DNA of 64,000 nt, taken from assembly GCF_009184865.1 (NCBI RefSeq), contig NZ_CP045096.1:9176001-9240000 (forward strand), in the 5' to 3' direction. This document shows positions 1-8,247 of this stretch, in pieces. The notes beneath the pieces were generated by a model. That model saw only the letters and a list, made by a program, of their open reading frames with translations. It ran no database searches and was not told the origin of the DNA. The position numbers were made by a program, and so were the translations under genes. The DNA is from Streptomyces phaeolivaceus. Its GTDB lineage: Bacteria > Actinomycetota > Actinomycetes > Streptomycetales > Streptomycetaceae. Position 1 is the first letter of the stretch. Each line of letters opens with the position of its first letter.

Positions 1-1
1 G

Positions 2-163
2 GGGGACTACCCGGCGGTCGTCCCGCGCGTCGGCGGACAGGCCTGGATCACCTCCCTCCAGCAGATGGTCGTGGACCCCACGGACCCGTTCCCCACCGGT
101 TTCACCCTCAACGACAGCCCCTTCGACGACGTCGACTCGCTCAGCCTCATCGGCAACCAGTGA
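2..163 (+). CDS. Proline racemase / hydroxyproline epimerase family protein, C-terminal end only
   Basis: Only the last 53 codons lie in the window; the gene enters from the left edge and stops with TGA. The visible residues GDYPAVVPRVGGQAWIT match the C-terminal part of the next gene almost exactly, so this is the 3' end of a tandem paralogue. At DNA level the first 51 bases match 1091-1141 with a single difference. The last 20 residues diverge. The active-site motifs of this superfamily lie upstream of the window, so its exact reaction cannot be judged. It is 31 bases upstream of the next gene and probably in the same operon. Confidence 0.8.
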   Translation, partial: GDYPAVVPRVGGQAWITSLQQMVVDPTDPFPTGFTLNDSPFDDVDSLSLIGNQ

Positions 164-194
164 TGACCGGTACCGGCCTCGAAAGGAACTCCCG

Positions 195-1268
195 ATGCAG
201 CTGAACCGGATGCTCCACCTGGTGAGCGCGCACAACGAGGGGATGCGCGGCGATGTCGTGGTCGGCGGACTGCCCGCCGTACCCGGCGAGAGCGTCCGCG
301 ACAAGATGCTCTACTTCCAGGAGCACCTCGACCATCTGCGGAAGATCATCGTGTTCGAACCGCGTGGTGCGGGCGGTCCCGTCAACTTCGTCGTCCCGGC
401 CAGTCACCCGGAGGCCGCGTTCGGCTACATCATCGGCCTGCCCACCGAGTATGTGGCGATGTCGGGGAGCAACACGATGTGTGTGGCGACGGTGTTGCTG
501 GAGACGGGGATGGTGCCGATGTCGGAGCCGGTGACGGAGTTGACGTTGGAGGCTCCGGCGGGGTTGATCCGGCTGCGGTGCGAGTGCCGGGACGGGAAGG
601 TCACGAAGGTGTCGTTCGTGAACCAGCCGGCGTTCGTGTATCACCACCGGGCGCCGGTGGAGGTGGAGGGGCTGGGGACGGTGGCGGTGGATGTCGCGTG
701 GGGCGGTATGACGTACGCGATCGTGGACGCGCAGGCCCTGGGATTCGGTCTCGGCGAGGACGAGGCGGGCGACCTGGTGAGCGCGGGCCAGCGCATCAAG
801 ACCGCCGCCCATGAGCAGCTCCAGGCCGTGCACCCGCTCGAACCGCGCTTCAACGGCATCACGCAGACCGAGTTCGCCGGGCCGTTGCGCACGGTCGACG
901 GGGTGCTCACCTCGCGCAACGTCGTCGTGGTCTCGCCCGGCGGGATCGACAGGTGTCCGTGCGGCACGGGTACGTCGGCGCGGCTGGCGCTGATGCACGC
1001 GCGGGGGGAGATCGCGGTGGGGCAGCCGTTCGTGCACGAGTCGATCCTGGGCACGACGTTCACCGCGAACATCGAGGACACCGCGACGGTGGGGGACTAC
1101 CCGGCGGTCGTCCCGCGCGTCGGCGGGCAGGCCTGGATCACCGCCGTCAAGCAGATCGGGGTCGACCCGTCCGACCCGTTCCCCAGCGGCTTCACCCTGG
1201 CCGACTACTGGGGGGACATCTCGGCGACCGACCGCGTGGGTACGTCAGGGGCCCACGAGGCGGACTGA
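195..1268 (+). CDS. Hydroxyproline epimerase / 3-hydroxyproline dehydratase-type protein (Ser/Cys active-site pair)
   Basis: This 357-residue protein belongs to the proline racemase superfamily, whose members use two facing acid/base residues. The first site reads MSGSNTM, putting Ser90 where proline racemase has Cys. The second reads DRCPCGTGTS, with Cys256 in the usual place. In this superfamily Cys/Cys pairs mark proline racemase and 4-hydroxyproline epimerase, and Cys/Thr marks trans-3-hydroxyproline dehydratase. Ser/Cys has been associated with enzymes epimerising 4-hydroxyproline, often also dehydrating 3-hydroxyproline. A good ribosome site (GAAAGGA, 180-186) supports the start. The gene belongs with the upstream paralogue. 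The operator at 1324 separates it from the downstream operon. The exact substrate is inferred. Confidence 0.85.
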   Translation: MQLNRMLHLVSAHNEGMRGDVVVGGLPAVPGESVRDKMLYFQEHLDHLRKIIVFEPRGAGGPVNFVVPASHPEAAFGYIIGLPTEYVAMSGSNTMCVATVLLETGMVPMSEPVTELTLEAPAGLIRLRCECRDGKVTKVSFVNQPAFVYHHRAPVEVEGLGTVAVDVAWGGMTYAIVDAQALGFGLGEDEAGDLVSAGQRIKTAAHEQLQAVHPLEPRFNGITQTEFAGPLRTVDGVLTSRNVVVVSPGGIDRCPCGTGTSARLALMHARGEIAVGQPFVHESILGTTFTANIEDTATVGDYPAVVPRVGGQAWITAVKQIGVDPSDPFPSGFTLADYWGDISATDRVGTSGAHEAD

Positions 1269-1323
1269 GCCCCGACCGGGGGTGTCAATGTGCCGTGTCC
1301 TGGGCCCCTCACGCCTATTGCTC

Positions 1324-1340
1324 ATTGTCGACAATCGACA
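1324..1340. promoter_or_regulatory. Putative GntR/FCD operator, site 1
   Basis: A perfect 12-bp palindrome ATTGTCGACAAT (1324-1335) sits about 60 bases upstream of the aldehyde dehydrogenase start. Read on the minus strand the site is TGTCGATTGTCGACAAT, matching the consensus TGTAGATTGTNGACAA seen at four other places in the window. A possible -10 (TACGAT) follows at 1341. The T-x-G-T-x-x-A-C-x-A core is typical of FadR/FCD GntR regulators, so I assign it to the GntR protein at 23902-24561. Confidence 0.7.
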
Positions 1341-1396
1341 TACGATAATCCTTATCCCGGATGTCGCTCATGTCGCTCTCTGCGAAGGATCTAGCA

Positions 1397-2935
1397 ATGG
1401 ATGCACTCGATCTGGTGAAGACCGCGCCGCGACAGGCGTTCATCGGCGGCAGGTTCGTCGACGCCGCCTCGGGGGCGAGCCTCCCGTCGTACAACCCCGC
1501 GACGGGTGAGCTGATCGCGGAGGTGGCCGACTGTGGCGAGGTCGACGTCGACGCCGCGGTCGCCAGTGCCCGCGCGGCCTTCGAGGACGGCAGGTGGTCC
1601 CGGCTGTCGCCGGCGGAGCGCAAGTCGGCGATGCTCAGGTTCGCGGACCTGATCGAGTCCCACGCCCAGGACCTCGTGGACATCGAGTCGATCGACGCGG
1701 GCAAGCCGGTCGTCGACGGCGCGGAGTCGGACGTACCACACGTCGTCGAGGTCATCCGCTACTACGCGGAGATGATCGACAAGGTGTTCGGCAAGGTGGC
1801 TCCCACGGGCGCCGAGAGCCTCGCCCTCGTGGTGAAGCAGCCCGTCGGCGTCGTCGGCGCCGTACTGCCCTGGAACTTCCCCATCGCCCTCGTCGGCCAG
1901 AAGGTCGGTCCCGCCCTCGCGGCCGGCAACTCCGTGGTCATCAAGCCCCCGGAGCAGGCGCCGCTCAGCACGCTCTACTTCGCCCGGCTCGCCGCCGAGG
2001 CGGGCATCCCCGACGGCGTCATCAACGTGGTGCCGGGCCGGGGAGAGGTGGCCGGCCGCGCGCTGGGCCTGCACCCCGACGTCGACGCCATCACCTTCAC
2101 GGGCTCCACTCCGGTCGGGCAGGCGTTCCTGCGCTACGCGTCCGAGAGCAACATGAAGAAGATCGTCCTGGAGTGCGGGGGCAAGAGCCCCCAGATCGTG
2201 CTCGGCGACGCGGGCCGGGACCTCGCGGCCGTCGCCGAACAGCTCGCCGTCGCGGGCTTCTGGAACGCCGGACAGAACTGCACCTGCGGCTCACGCATCC
2301 TCGTGCACGAGTCCCTCCACGACGAGCTCGTGGCGACGCTCGCCGCGGTCGCCGCGGAATGGCAGGTCGGTGACCCGAGGGACCAGTCGACCGCCATCGG
2401 CGCGATCATCGAGGAGGCGGCCCTCCACCGCATCCTGGGCCACATCGAGGACGCGGTGGCCGACGGCGCCACGGTCGTCCACGGCGGCAAGCGGCTCTTC
2501 GAGGAGAGCGGCGGATGGTTCGTCGAGCCCACGATCCTCGACAACGTCCGGCCCGGTACCCGCTTCTGGCGCGAGGAGGTCTTCGGCCCCGTCGTCGGCA
2601 TCACCACCTTCCGCACCGACGACGAGGCGATCGCCCTGGCGAACGACACGGAGTACGGACTGCTCGCCACGCTCTTCACCCACGACATCGACCGTGCCAT
2701 ACGGGTCTCCCGCGCCGTGCGCGCCGGGGTGATCGCGATCAACGGCTACAGCGAGGGCGACCTCACCACCCCCTTCGGCGGGCTCAAGATGTCGGGCTTC
2801 GGCGGCCAGGACGGCGGGGTCGAAGCACTGGAGCAGTACACCGAGACCAAGACGATCTGGCTGACCCTCGGCTCCGGTGAACCGCAGCCGGGCGCCGCCG
2901 CGGCCACGTCGAACGAGGAGCCCTCCGATGCCTGA
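1397..2935 (+). CDS. NAD(P)-dependent aldehyde dehydrogenase, PuuC-like
   Basis: A full-length ALDH of 512 residues, oxidising an aldehyde to its acid. Landmarks counted from this start: cofactor/oxyanion Asn160 in LPWNFPI, general base Glu259 in ECGGK, and nucleophile Cys295 in GQNCTCGSR. The C-terminal GDLTTPFGG...ETKTIWL resembles gamma-glutamyl-aminobutyraldehyde dehydrogenase (PuuC) and betaine/aminoaldehyde dehydrogenases, so an omega-amino or quaternary-amino aldehyde is a likely substrate (inference). I chose ATG 1397 because GAAGGA lies 9 bases upstream; an in-frame ATG at 1361 would add 12 unconserved residues. It is the first gene of the long operon and overlaps the thiolase by 8 bases. 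Confidence 0.88.
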   Translation: MDALDLVKTAPRQAFIGGRFVDAASGASLPSYNPATGELIAEVADCGEVDVDAAVASARAAFEDGRWSRLSPAERKSAMLRFADLIESHAQDLVDIESIDAGKPVVDGAESDVPHVVEVIRYYAEMIDKVFGKVAPTGAESLALVVKQPVGVVGAVLPWNFPIALVGQKVGPALAAGNSVVIKPPEQAPLSTLYFARLAAEAGIPDGVINVVPGRGEVAGRALGLHPDVDAITFTGSTPVGQAFLRYASESNMKKIVLECGGKSPQIVLGDAGRDLAAVAEQLAVAGFWNAGQNCTCGSRILVHESLHDELVATLAAVAAEWQVGDPRDQSTAIGAIIEEAALHRILGHIEDAVADGATVVHGGKRLFEESGGWFVEPTILDNVRPGTRFWREEVFGPVVGITTFRTDDEAIALANDTEYGLLATLFTHDIDRAIRVSRAVRAGVIAINGYSEGDLTTPFGGLKMSGFGGQDGGVEALEQYTETKTIWLTLGSGEPQPGAAAATSNEEPSDA

Positions 2936-4142
2936 AGCCGTGATCGTCGCCTCCGCCCGCTCGCCCATCGGCCGCGCCTACAAGGGCTCGCTGCGCGAGG
3001 CACGGCCGGACGACCTCGCCGTCCAGATGGTCCAGGCCGCGCTGTCGCAGGTTCCGCAGCTCGACCCGAACACGGTCGACGACCTCCTGCTGGGCTGCGC
3101 CTCCCCCGCCGGGGAGTCGGGGCACAACCTGGCCAGGGCGGTCGCGGTGCTCGCCGGCCTCGACAAGGTGCCCGGCGCCACGGTCAACCGGTTCTGTTCG
3201 TCGAGTCTGCAGACCACGCGGATGGCCCTGCACGCCATACGGTCGGGCGAGGGTGACGTCTTCATCTCCGCCGGGGCGGAGACCGTCAGCCGGTACTTCA
3301 GGGGCGCGGCGGACCCGGAGGACGTCTACAACCCGGCCTTCGCCGACGCGCTGGCCCGCAGCCAGAAGGCGGCGACCGGAGGGCAGAAGTGGACCGACCC
3401 CCGCGTGGAGGGGCAGCTGCCCGACCTGTACGTGTCCATGGGGCTGACCGCCGAGAACGTCGCGCAGCTGACGGGCGTCACCCGCGCCGAGCAGGACGCG
3501 TTCGCCGTCCGCAGCCAGAACCGCGCCGAAGCCGCCGTCGAGTCCGGTTTCTGGGCCCGGGACATCACCCCGGTGACCCTCCCCGACGGCACGGTGGTCA
3601 GTCAGGACGACAGTCCCCGGCGGGGCGTGAGCGTCGAGTCCGTGTCCGCCCTGCAGCCCGTCTTCCGTCCGGACGGCACGGTGACCGCGGGCAACTGCTG
3701 TCCCCTCAACGACGGCGCCGCCGCGCTGGTCGTCATGTCCGACACCAGGGCGCGCGAGCTGGGCATCACTCCGCTCGCCCGGATCGTCAGCACCGGTGTC
3801 ACCGGGCTGTCGCCGGAGATCATGGGCCTCGGACCGGTCGACGCCTCGCGCCAGGCGCTCGCGCGCGCCGGCCTGACGATCGACGACATCGACCTCGTGG
3901 AGATCAACGAGGCGTTCGCGGCCCAGGTGATTCCCTCCGCCCGTGAACTCGGCGTGGACGAGGACAGGCTCAACGTCAACGGCGGGGCGATCGCGGTCGG
4001 GCACCCCTTCGGCATGACGGGCGCCCGCATCACCAACACCCTGATCAACACGCTGCGGTCCCGGGACAAGCAGTTCGGCCTGGAGACCATGTGCGTCGGA
4101 GGCGGCCAGGGCATGGCCATGGTGCTGGAGCGGCTGTCGTGA
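2928..4142 (+). CDS. Thiolase (acetyl-CoA acyltransferase)
   Basis: A 404-residue thiolase that cleaves a 3-ketoacyl-CoA with CoA to give acetyl-CoA and a shortened acyl-CoA. The nucleophile is Cys90 in NRFCSSSLQT. The other active-site blocks are NEAFAAQ, GGAIAVGHPFGMTGAR (His) and CVGGGQGMA (second Cys), so it should be catalytically complete. The start at 2928 is the family start and overlaps the aldehyde dehydrogenase stop, which implies translational coupling. With the SDR, MaoC and acyl-CoA dehydrogenase genes that follow it supplies every step of one beta-oxidation turn. The acyl chain it acts on is not evident from sequence. Confidence 0.9.
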   Translation: MPEAVIVASARSPIGRAYKGSLREARPDDLAVQMVQAALSQVPQLDPNTVDDLLLGCASPAGESGHNLARAVAVLAGLDKVPGATVNRFCSSSLQTTRMALHAIRSGEGDVFISAGAETVSRYFRGAADPEDVYNPAFADALARSQKAATGGQKWTDPRVEGQLPDLYVSMGLTAENVAQLTGVTRAEQDAFAVRSQNRAEAAVESGFWARDITPVTLPDGTVVSQDDSPRRGVSVESVSALQPVFRPDGTVTAGNCCPLNDGAAALVVMSDTRARELGITPLARIVSTGVTGLSPEIMGLGPVDASRQALARAGLTIDDIDLVEINEAFAAQVIPSARELGVDEDRLNVNGGAIAVGHPFGMTGARITNTLINTLRSRDKQFGLETMCVGGGQGMAMVLERLS

Positions 4143-4212
4143 GAGTCATCGGAGCACACCTGACCGTCGCCCGGTCCACGGGCCGGACACCAAAGCACAA
4201 GGAGCATGCCTC

Positions 4213-4968
4213 GTGACCCCCTCACGCACCGCCGTCGTCACCGGCGCCGCCCGGGGCATCGGTGCCGCCGTGGCGAAGCGGCTCGCCGACGACGGGTTCG
4301 CGGTCGCCGTCGTGGACCTCTCCGCCGAGGCCTGCGAGACAGTCGTCCGAGAGATCGAGAAGGCGGGCGGACGCGCCCTCGCCGTCGCCGCGGACGTCGG
4401 CGACGAGAACGCCGTGGAGTCCGCGGTCGAGCGCGTCGCCGCCGAACTCGGCGAGCCCACCGTGCTGGTCAACAACGCCGGCATCATCCGCGACAACCTG
4501 CTGTTCAGGATGACCGTCGACGACTGGGACGCCGTCATGGGCGTGCACCTTCGCGGGTCGTTCCTGCTGACCCGGGCGGTGCAGCGGTTCATGGTCGACG
4601 CCCGGTGGGGCCGGATCGTCAACCTCTCCAGCACCGGGGCACTGGGCAGCAGGGGCCAGGCGAACTACTCCGCAGCCAAGGCCGGTCTCCAGGGATTCAC
4701 CAAGACCCTGGCGCTGGAACTCGGCAAGTTCGGCGTCACGGCCAACGCGGTCGCGCCCGGCTTCATCGAGACCGACATGACCGCGGCGACCGCCGAGCGG
4801 ATCGGGCTGTCCTTCGAGGAGTTCAAGGCGTCGGTCGTCGCGGAGACCCCCGTCGGCCGCACCGGCCGCCCCGAGGACATCGCGCACGCCGTCTCCTTCC
4901 TGGTCAGCCCCGGAGCGGGGTTCGTCTCGGGGCAGGTCCTCTACGTCGCGGGAGGTCCGCAGTCATGA
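4213..4968 (+). CDS. SDR-family 3-hydroxyacyl-CoA dehydrogenase (FabG-like)
   Basis: A classical short-chain dehydrogenase of 251 residues. It has the cofactor motif TGAARGIG at the N-terminus, NNAG in the middle, and the catalytic Ser in NLSSTGALG with Tyr and Lys in YSAAK. Most similar families are 3-oxoacyl reductases. In this operon it most plausibly oxidises the 3-hydroxyacyl-CoA made by the MaoC hydratase to the 3-ketoacyl-CoA used by the thiolase (inference from context). The start is GTG, with AAGGAG about 9 bases before it. Its stop overlaps the MaoC start (ATGA). Confidence 0.85.
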   Translation: MTPSRTAVVTGAARGIGAAVAKRLADDGFAVAVVDLSAEACETVVREIEKAGGRALAVAADVGDENAVESAVERVAAELGEPTVLVNNAGIIRDNLLFRMTVDDWDAVMGVHLRGSFLLTRAVQRFMVDARWGRIVNLSSTGALGSRGQANYSAAKAGLQGFTKTLALELGKFGVTANAVAPGFIETDMTAATAERIGLSFEEFKASVVAETPVGRTGRPEDIAHAVSFLVSPGAGFVSGQVLYVAGGPQS

Positions 4969-5432
4969 GGATCTTCCACGGCATCGAGGACATCGAGCGG
5001 GCGGTCGGCAGCCATGTGGGGTGGTCGGCCTGGCACACCGTCACCCAGGACCGGATCGACCGGTTCGCCGACGCCACCGGCGACCACCAGTGGATCCACG
5101 TCGACTCCGTGAAGGCCGCCGCGGGACCGTTCGGGACGACCATCGCCCACGGCTATCTGACACTGTCGCTGGTCCCGATGCTGGTCGCCGAGGTCTACGA
5201 CGTCCAGGGCATCAGCGCCGGCGTCAACTACGGCGCGAACCGGCTGCGTTTCCCCGCACCGGTGCCGGTCGGCTCCCGGCTGCGGGCCGGGGTCGAGCTG
5301 GTGTCGATCAAGCCCGTGAGGGCCGGCTACGAGCTGGTCGACCGGGTGACGGTCGAGTGCGAGGGCGGCGCGAAGCCCGCGTGCGTCGTCGAGACGGTAT
5401 CCGTACTTGTTCCGGCCGAGGAGGGTCGATGA
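4965..5432 (+). CDS. MaoC-like enoyl-CoA hydratase
   Basis: A 155-residue single hot-dog-fold MaoC protein. The signature block reads DRFADATGDHQWIHVD, containing the Asp and His used for water addition in R-specific hydratases, followed by IAHGYLTLSL. It would hydrate a trans-2-enoyl-CoA made by the downstream acyl-CoA dehydrogenase pair. It overlaps both the SDR stop and the dehydrogenase start by four bases (ATGA), so the three proteins are probably made in matched amounts. The paralogous role of a dehydratase acting in reverse cannot be excluded. Confidence 0.87.
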   Translation: MRIFHGIEDIERAVGSHVGWSAWHTVTQDRIDRFADATGDHQWIHVDSVKAAAGPFGTTIAHGYLTLSLVPMLVAEVYDVQGISAGVNYGANRLRFPAPVPVGSRLRAGVELVSIKPVRAGYELVDRVTVECEGGAKPACVVETVSVLVPAEEGR

Positions 5433-6592
5433 CGACAGAGATCGAGGACCTGCGGCACCGGGTGGCCGCCTTCCTCTCGGACCACGACCCGGCCGCCTCG
5501 GACCCCCTGGAGTTCCTGCGCGCCCGCTACGACGCGGGTCTCGCCTGGGTCCACTTCCCCGTGGAACACGGCGGCCTCGGGCTTCCCCTGGCACTGCAGG
5601 CCGAGGCCGACCGGCTGTTCGCCGAGGCCGGCGGGCCGGACAACCAGGCGTACCTGAACGAGATCGGGCTCGGCATGGCCGCGCCGACGATCCTCGCCTT
5701 CGGCACGGACGAACAGAAGGACCGCTTCTTCAGGCCGCTGTGGACGGGCGAGGAGATCTGGTGCCAGCTCTTCAGCGAGCCCGGCGCCGGCTCCGACCTG
5801 GCCGCCATCGCCACCCGCGCCGTACGCGACGGCGACGGCTGGGTGGTCAACGGCCAGAAGGTGTGGACCTCCATGGCCCAGATCGCCCGGTGGGCCATCC
5901 TCGTCGCGCGCACCAACCCCGACGTCCCCAAGCACCAGGGCCTGACGTACTTCCTGTGCGACATGACCGACCCCGGGGTGGACGTCAGGCCGCTGCGGCA
6001 GATCACCGGCGAGGCCGAGTTCAACGAGGTGTTCCTCACCGACGTACGCATCCCCGACAGCCACCGCCTCGGGGCCGAGGGCGCGGGATGGCGGGTCGCC
6101 AACGCCACCCTCAACAACGAGCGGGTCGCCCTCGGCGGTGGCGCGGACGCCCGCGAGACCGGGACGGTCGGCGAGGTCGCGCGGACCTGGCGTGCCCACC
6201 CCGAGCGCCGGACGCACGAGCTGCACGACCGGCTGCTGCGCCTGTGGGTGGAGGCGGAGGTCGCCCGGGTCACCGGCCGGCGGACCCGGCAGAAGCTGGC
6301 CGTCGGCCGGCCGGGCCCGGAGGCCGCCGCGGCCAAGCTCGTGTCGGCCCGCCTCAACCAGCAACTGTCCGGACTCGAACTCGAACTCCTCGCCGAGGAC
6401 GGCCTGCGCTACCCGGACTGGACACAGACCGAATACGACGACGCCGGCTACCGCTATCTGCGGGCCAAGGGCAACTCGATCGAGGGCGGCACGTCCGAGA
6501 TCCTGCGCAACGTCGTGTCCGAGCGGGTCCTCGGCCTTCCCGCCGAACCCCGCTTCGACAAGGACCTCCCCTGGAAGGAGCTGCAGAGGTGA
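5429..6592 (+). CDS. Acyl-CoA dehydrogenase, catalytic subunit
   Basis: A 387-residue acyl-CoA dehydrogenase that forms the alpha,beta double bond of an acyl-CoA and passes electrons to ETF. The FAD-region motif CQLFSEPGAGSDLA and the C-terminal NSIEGGTSEILRN are present; Glu352 in IEGGTSE sits where the catalytic base of short/medium-chain enzymes lies. It is followed, with a GTGA overlap, by a second acyl-CoA dehydrogenase-type gene lacking that Glu motif. Such pairs form alpha2beta2 enzymes in steroid side-chain oxidation (FadE28/FadE29 type), so I expect a heteromer here. Electron transfer to the etfBA products at 21462-23314 is likely. Confidence 0.9.
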   Translation: MTTEIEDLRHRVAAFLSDHDPAASDPLEFLRARYDAGLAWVHFPVEHGGLGLPLALQAEADRLFAEAGGPDNQAYLNEIGLGMAAPTILAFGTDEQKDRFFRPLWTGEEIWCQLFSEPGAGSDLAAIATRAVRDGDGWVVNGQKVWTSMAQIARWAILVARTNPDVPKHQGLTYFLCDMTDPGVDVRPLRQITGEAEFNEVFLTDVRIPDSHRLGAEGAGWRVANATLNNERVALGGGADARETGTVGEVARTWRAHPERRTHELHDRLLRLWVEAEVARVTGRRTRQKLAVGRPGPEAAAAKLVSARLNQQLSGLELELLAEDGLRYPDWTQTEYDDAGYRYLRAKGNSIEGGTSEILRNVVSERVLGLPAEPRFDKDLPWKELQR

Positions 6593-7734
6593 GCCCCAAC
6601 GACCCGCGCGAGGAATCCCCCTCGCTCGACCTGCTCTACTCCGACATCGAGGAAGCCCTGCGCGACGCCGTCCGGGATCTGCTGACGGACCACTGCGAGC
6701 CCACGGCGGTGACCGACCTGTACGACGGGGACCGCTCCGTGGTCGCGGGTCTGTGGTCCAGGCTCGCCGGCGAACTGGGGCTGGCCGGTCTCCTCGTCCC
6801 CGAGGAGCGAGGGGGCGCCGGCGCGACCGCCCGTGAGGCCGCGGTGGTTCTGGAGGAACTCGGCCGCGCCGTCGCACCGGTACCGTTCCTCACCAGCGCC
6901 GTCATCGCGACCCTCGTGCTGCGCGAGGCCCACGGAAACCTGCTGGAGTCCCTGGCCTCGGGCGGGACCACGGCCGCGCTCGCCGTGCCCTGGTCGACCG
7001 CGCCGCACGCCCCGATCCCCGCGCTGACCGCCAAGAACGACCACCGCGTCAGCGGCACCGTCCGCAGCGTGGCCGGAGCCCTGGAGGCCGACCACCTGCT
7101 CGTCCCGGTGGACACCGGCGCCGGGCTCGGCGTGTACGTGGTACGGACCGCCGACGTCGAGGTGACCCCGGTGGTCTCCCTCGACATGAGCCGGCAGCTC
7201 GCCGACCTCCGCCTGGACCAGGTCCTCGCGGAGCCCGTCCTCGACGACGCCGAGGCGGCCGTCCGCGGCGCCCTGGCGGCGGGCGCCGCGCTGCTCGCGT
7301 CGGAGCAACTGGGCCTGGCCCAGTGGTGCCTGGACTCCACCGTGGACTACGTCAAGCAACGGCGTCAGTTCGGCCGGGCCGTGGGCGGCTTCCAGGCCGT
7401 CAAGCACCGCATCGCCGATCTGTACACGGCTGTCGAGTCGGGCCGGGCCGCCGCGCGGAACGCGGTCGCCACACTCGCCGCCGACGATCCCGACGCCCCC
7501 GTCGCCACCGCGGTCGCGCAGGCCTTCTGCTCCGAACTCGCGGTCACCGCCGCCGAGGAGACGATCCAGCTGCACGGCGGCATCGGTATGACCTGGGAGC
7601 ACCCCGCGCACCTCTACCTCAAGCGGGCCAAGTCGGACCAGATAGCCCTGGGGACCTCCGGATCACACCGTGCCGCGCTGGCGCACCTCGTGGATCTTCC
7701 CGGCCCCCTCGACCCGGCCGGAGGATTCCGATGA
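6589..7734 (+). CDS. Acyl-CoA dehydrogenase-type protein, probable non-catalytic partner subunit
   Basis: A 381-residue acyl-CoA dehydrogenase homologue with a GTG start overlapping the upstream stop. The N-terminal helical domain (LAGLLVPEERGGAG) and the C-terminal block QLHGGIGMTWEHPAHLYLKR are clear. The catalytic EGT-type motif is missing: the equivalent stretch reads SDQIALGTSGSHR. It thus resembles the FadE28-type partner subunit of heteromeric dehydrogenases rather than an independent enzyme (inference from motif loss plus adjacency). It overlaps the following thioesterase start by four bases. Confidence 0.82.
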   Translation: MSPNDPREESPSLDLLYSDIEEALRDAVRDLLTDHCEPTAVTDLYDGDRSVVAGLWSRLAGELGLAGLLVPEERGGAGATAREAAVVLEELGRAVAPVPFLTSAVIATLVLREAHGNLLESLASGGTTAALAVPWSTAPHAPIPALTAKNDHRVSGTVRSVAGALEADHLLVPVDTGAGLGVYVVRTADVEVTPVVSLDMSRQLADLRLDQVLAEPVLDDAEAAVRGALAAGAALLASEQLGLAQWCLDSTVDYVKQRRQFGRAVGGFQAVKHRIADLYTAVESGRAAARNAVATLAADDPDAPVATAVAQAFCSELAVTAAEETIQLHGGIGMTWEHPAHLYLKRAKSDQIALGTSGSHRAALAHLVDLPGPLDPAGGFR

Positions 7735-8243
7735 CGCCCCGTCAGCCCTCGTACGACGAGGTCGCCGCCCTCCCCGTCTCGCTCGGGGGGGTCGTCGGCC
7801 CCGAGCACCTCGACGCCAACGACCATGTCAACATCCAGCACTATCTGGCGTGGGCGGATCTGGCCTCCGGACTCTGGTGCGAGGGCCTGGGCCTGGGCAT
7901 GGACGAGTACGCACGGCGCGGACTCAGCCAGTTCGTGGCCGAGTACCACCTCGCCTACCTCGGCGAGCTGCGCCGGGGCAGCCACTACAGCGCCCACGTC
8001 CGGATCCTCGACCGGGGCGCGCGGGCCCTGCACACCATGACCTATGTACTCGACAACGGACAGCGCCGGCTGTCCTGCGCCGCCGAGATGATGGCGATCA
8101 ACGTCGACCTCAAGACGCGCCGCACCACCGACTACCCGCCGGACATCGCCCGGGCGCTGGACGACCGGCTCGCCCGGGACGCGCAGACCGGCTGGCCGGT
8201 CGTCCGTAGCGGCGCCATGGCCGTGCGCCGGGGCAGGAGCTGA
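7731..8243 (+). CDS. Hot-dog-fold acyl-CoA thioesterase
   Basis: A 170-residue single hot-dog protein of the 4-hydroxybenzoyl-CoA thioesterase type. The block LDANDHVNIQHYLAWAD contains the family Asp/His and the long central helix, followed by LSQFVAEYHLAYLGELRRG. It would hydrolyse an acyl-CoA, most simply the shortened product released by the thiolase. In carnitine breakdown a thioesterase of this fold frees betaine from betainyl-CoA, which is a tempting parallel here, but the substrate cannot be read from the sequence. ATG overlaps the previous stop (ATGA). Confidence 0.8.
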   Translation: MTPRQPSYDEVAALPVSLGGVVGPEHLDANDHVNIQHYLAWADLASGLWCEGLGLGMDEYARRGLSQFVAEYHLAYLGELRRGSHYSAHVRILDRGARALHTMTYVLDNGQRRLSCAAEMMAINVDLKTRRTTDYPPDIARALDDRLARDAQTGWPVVRSGAMAVRRGRS

Positions 8244-8247
8244 CACC

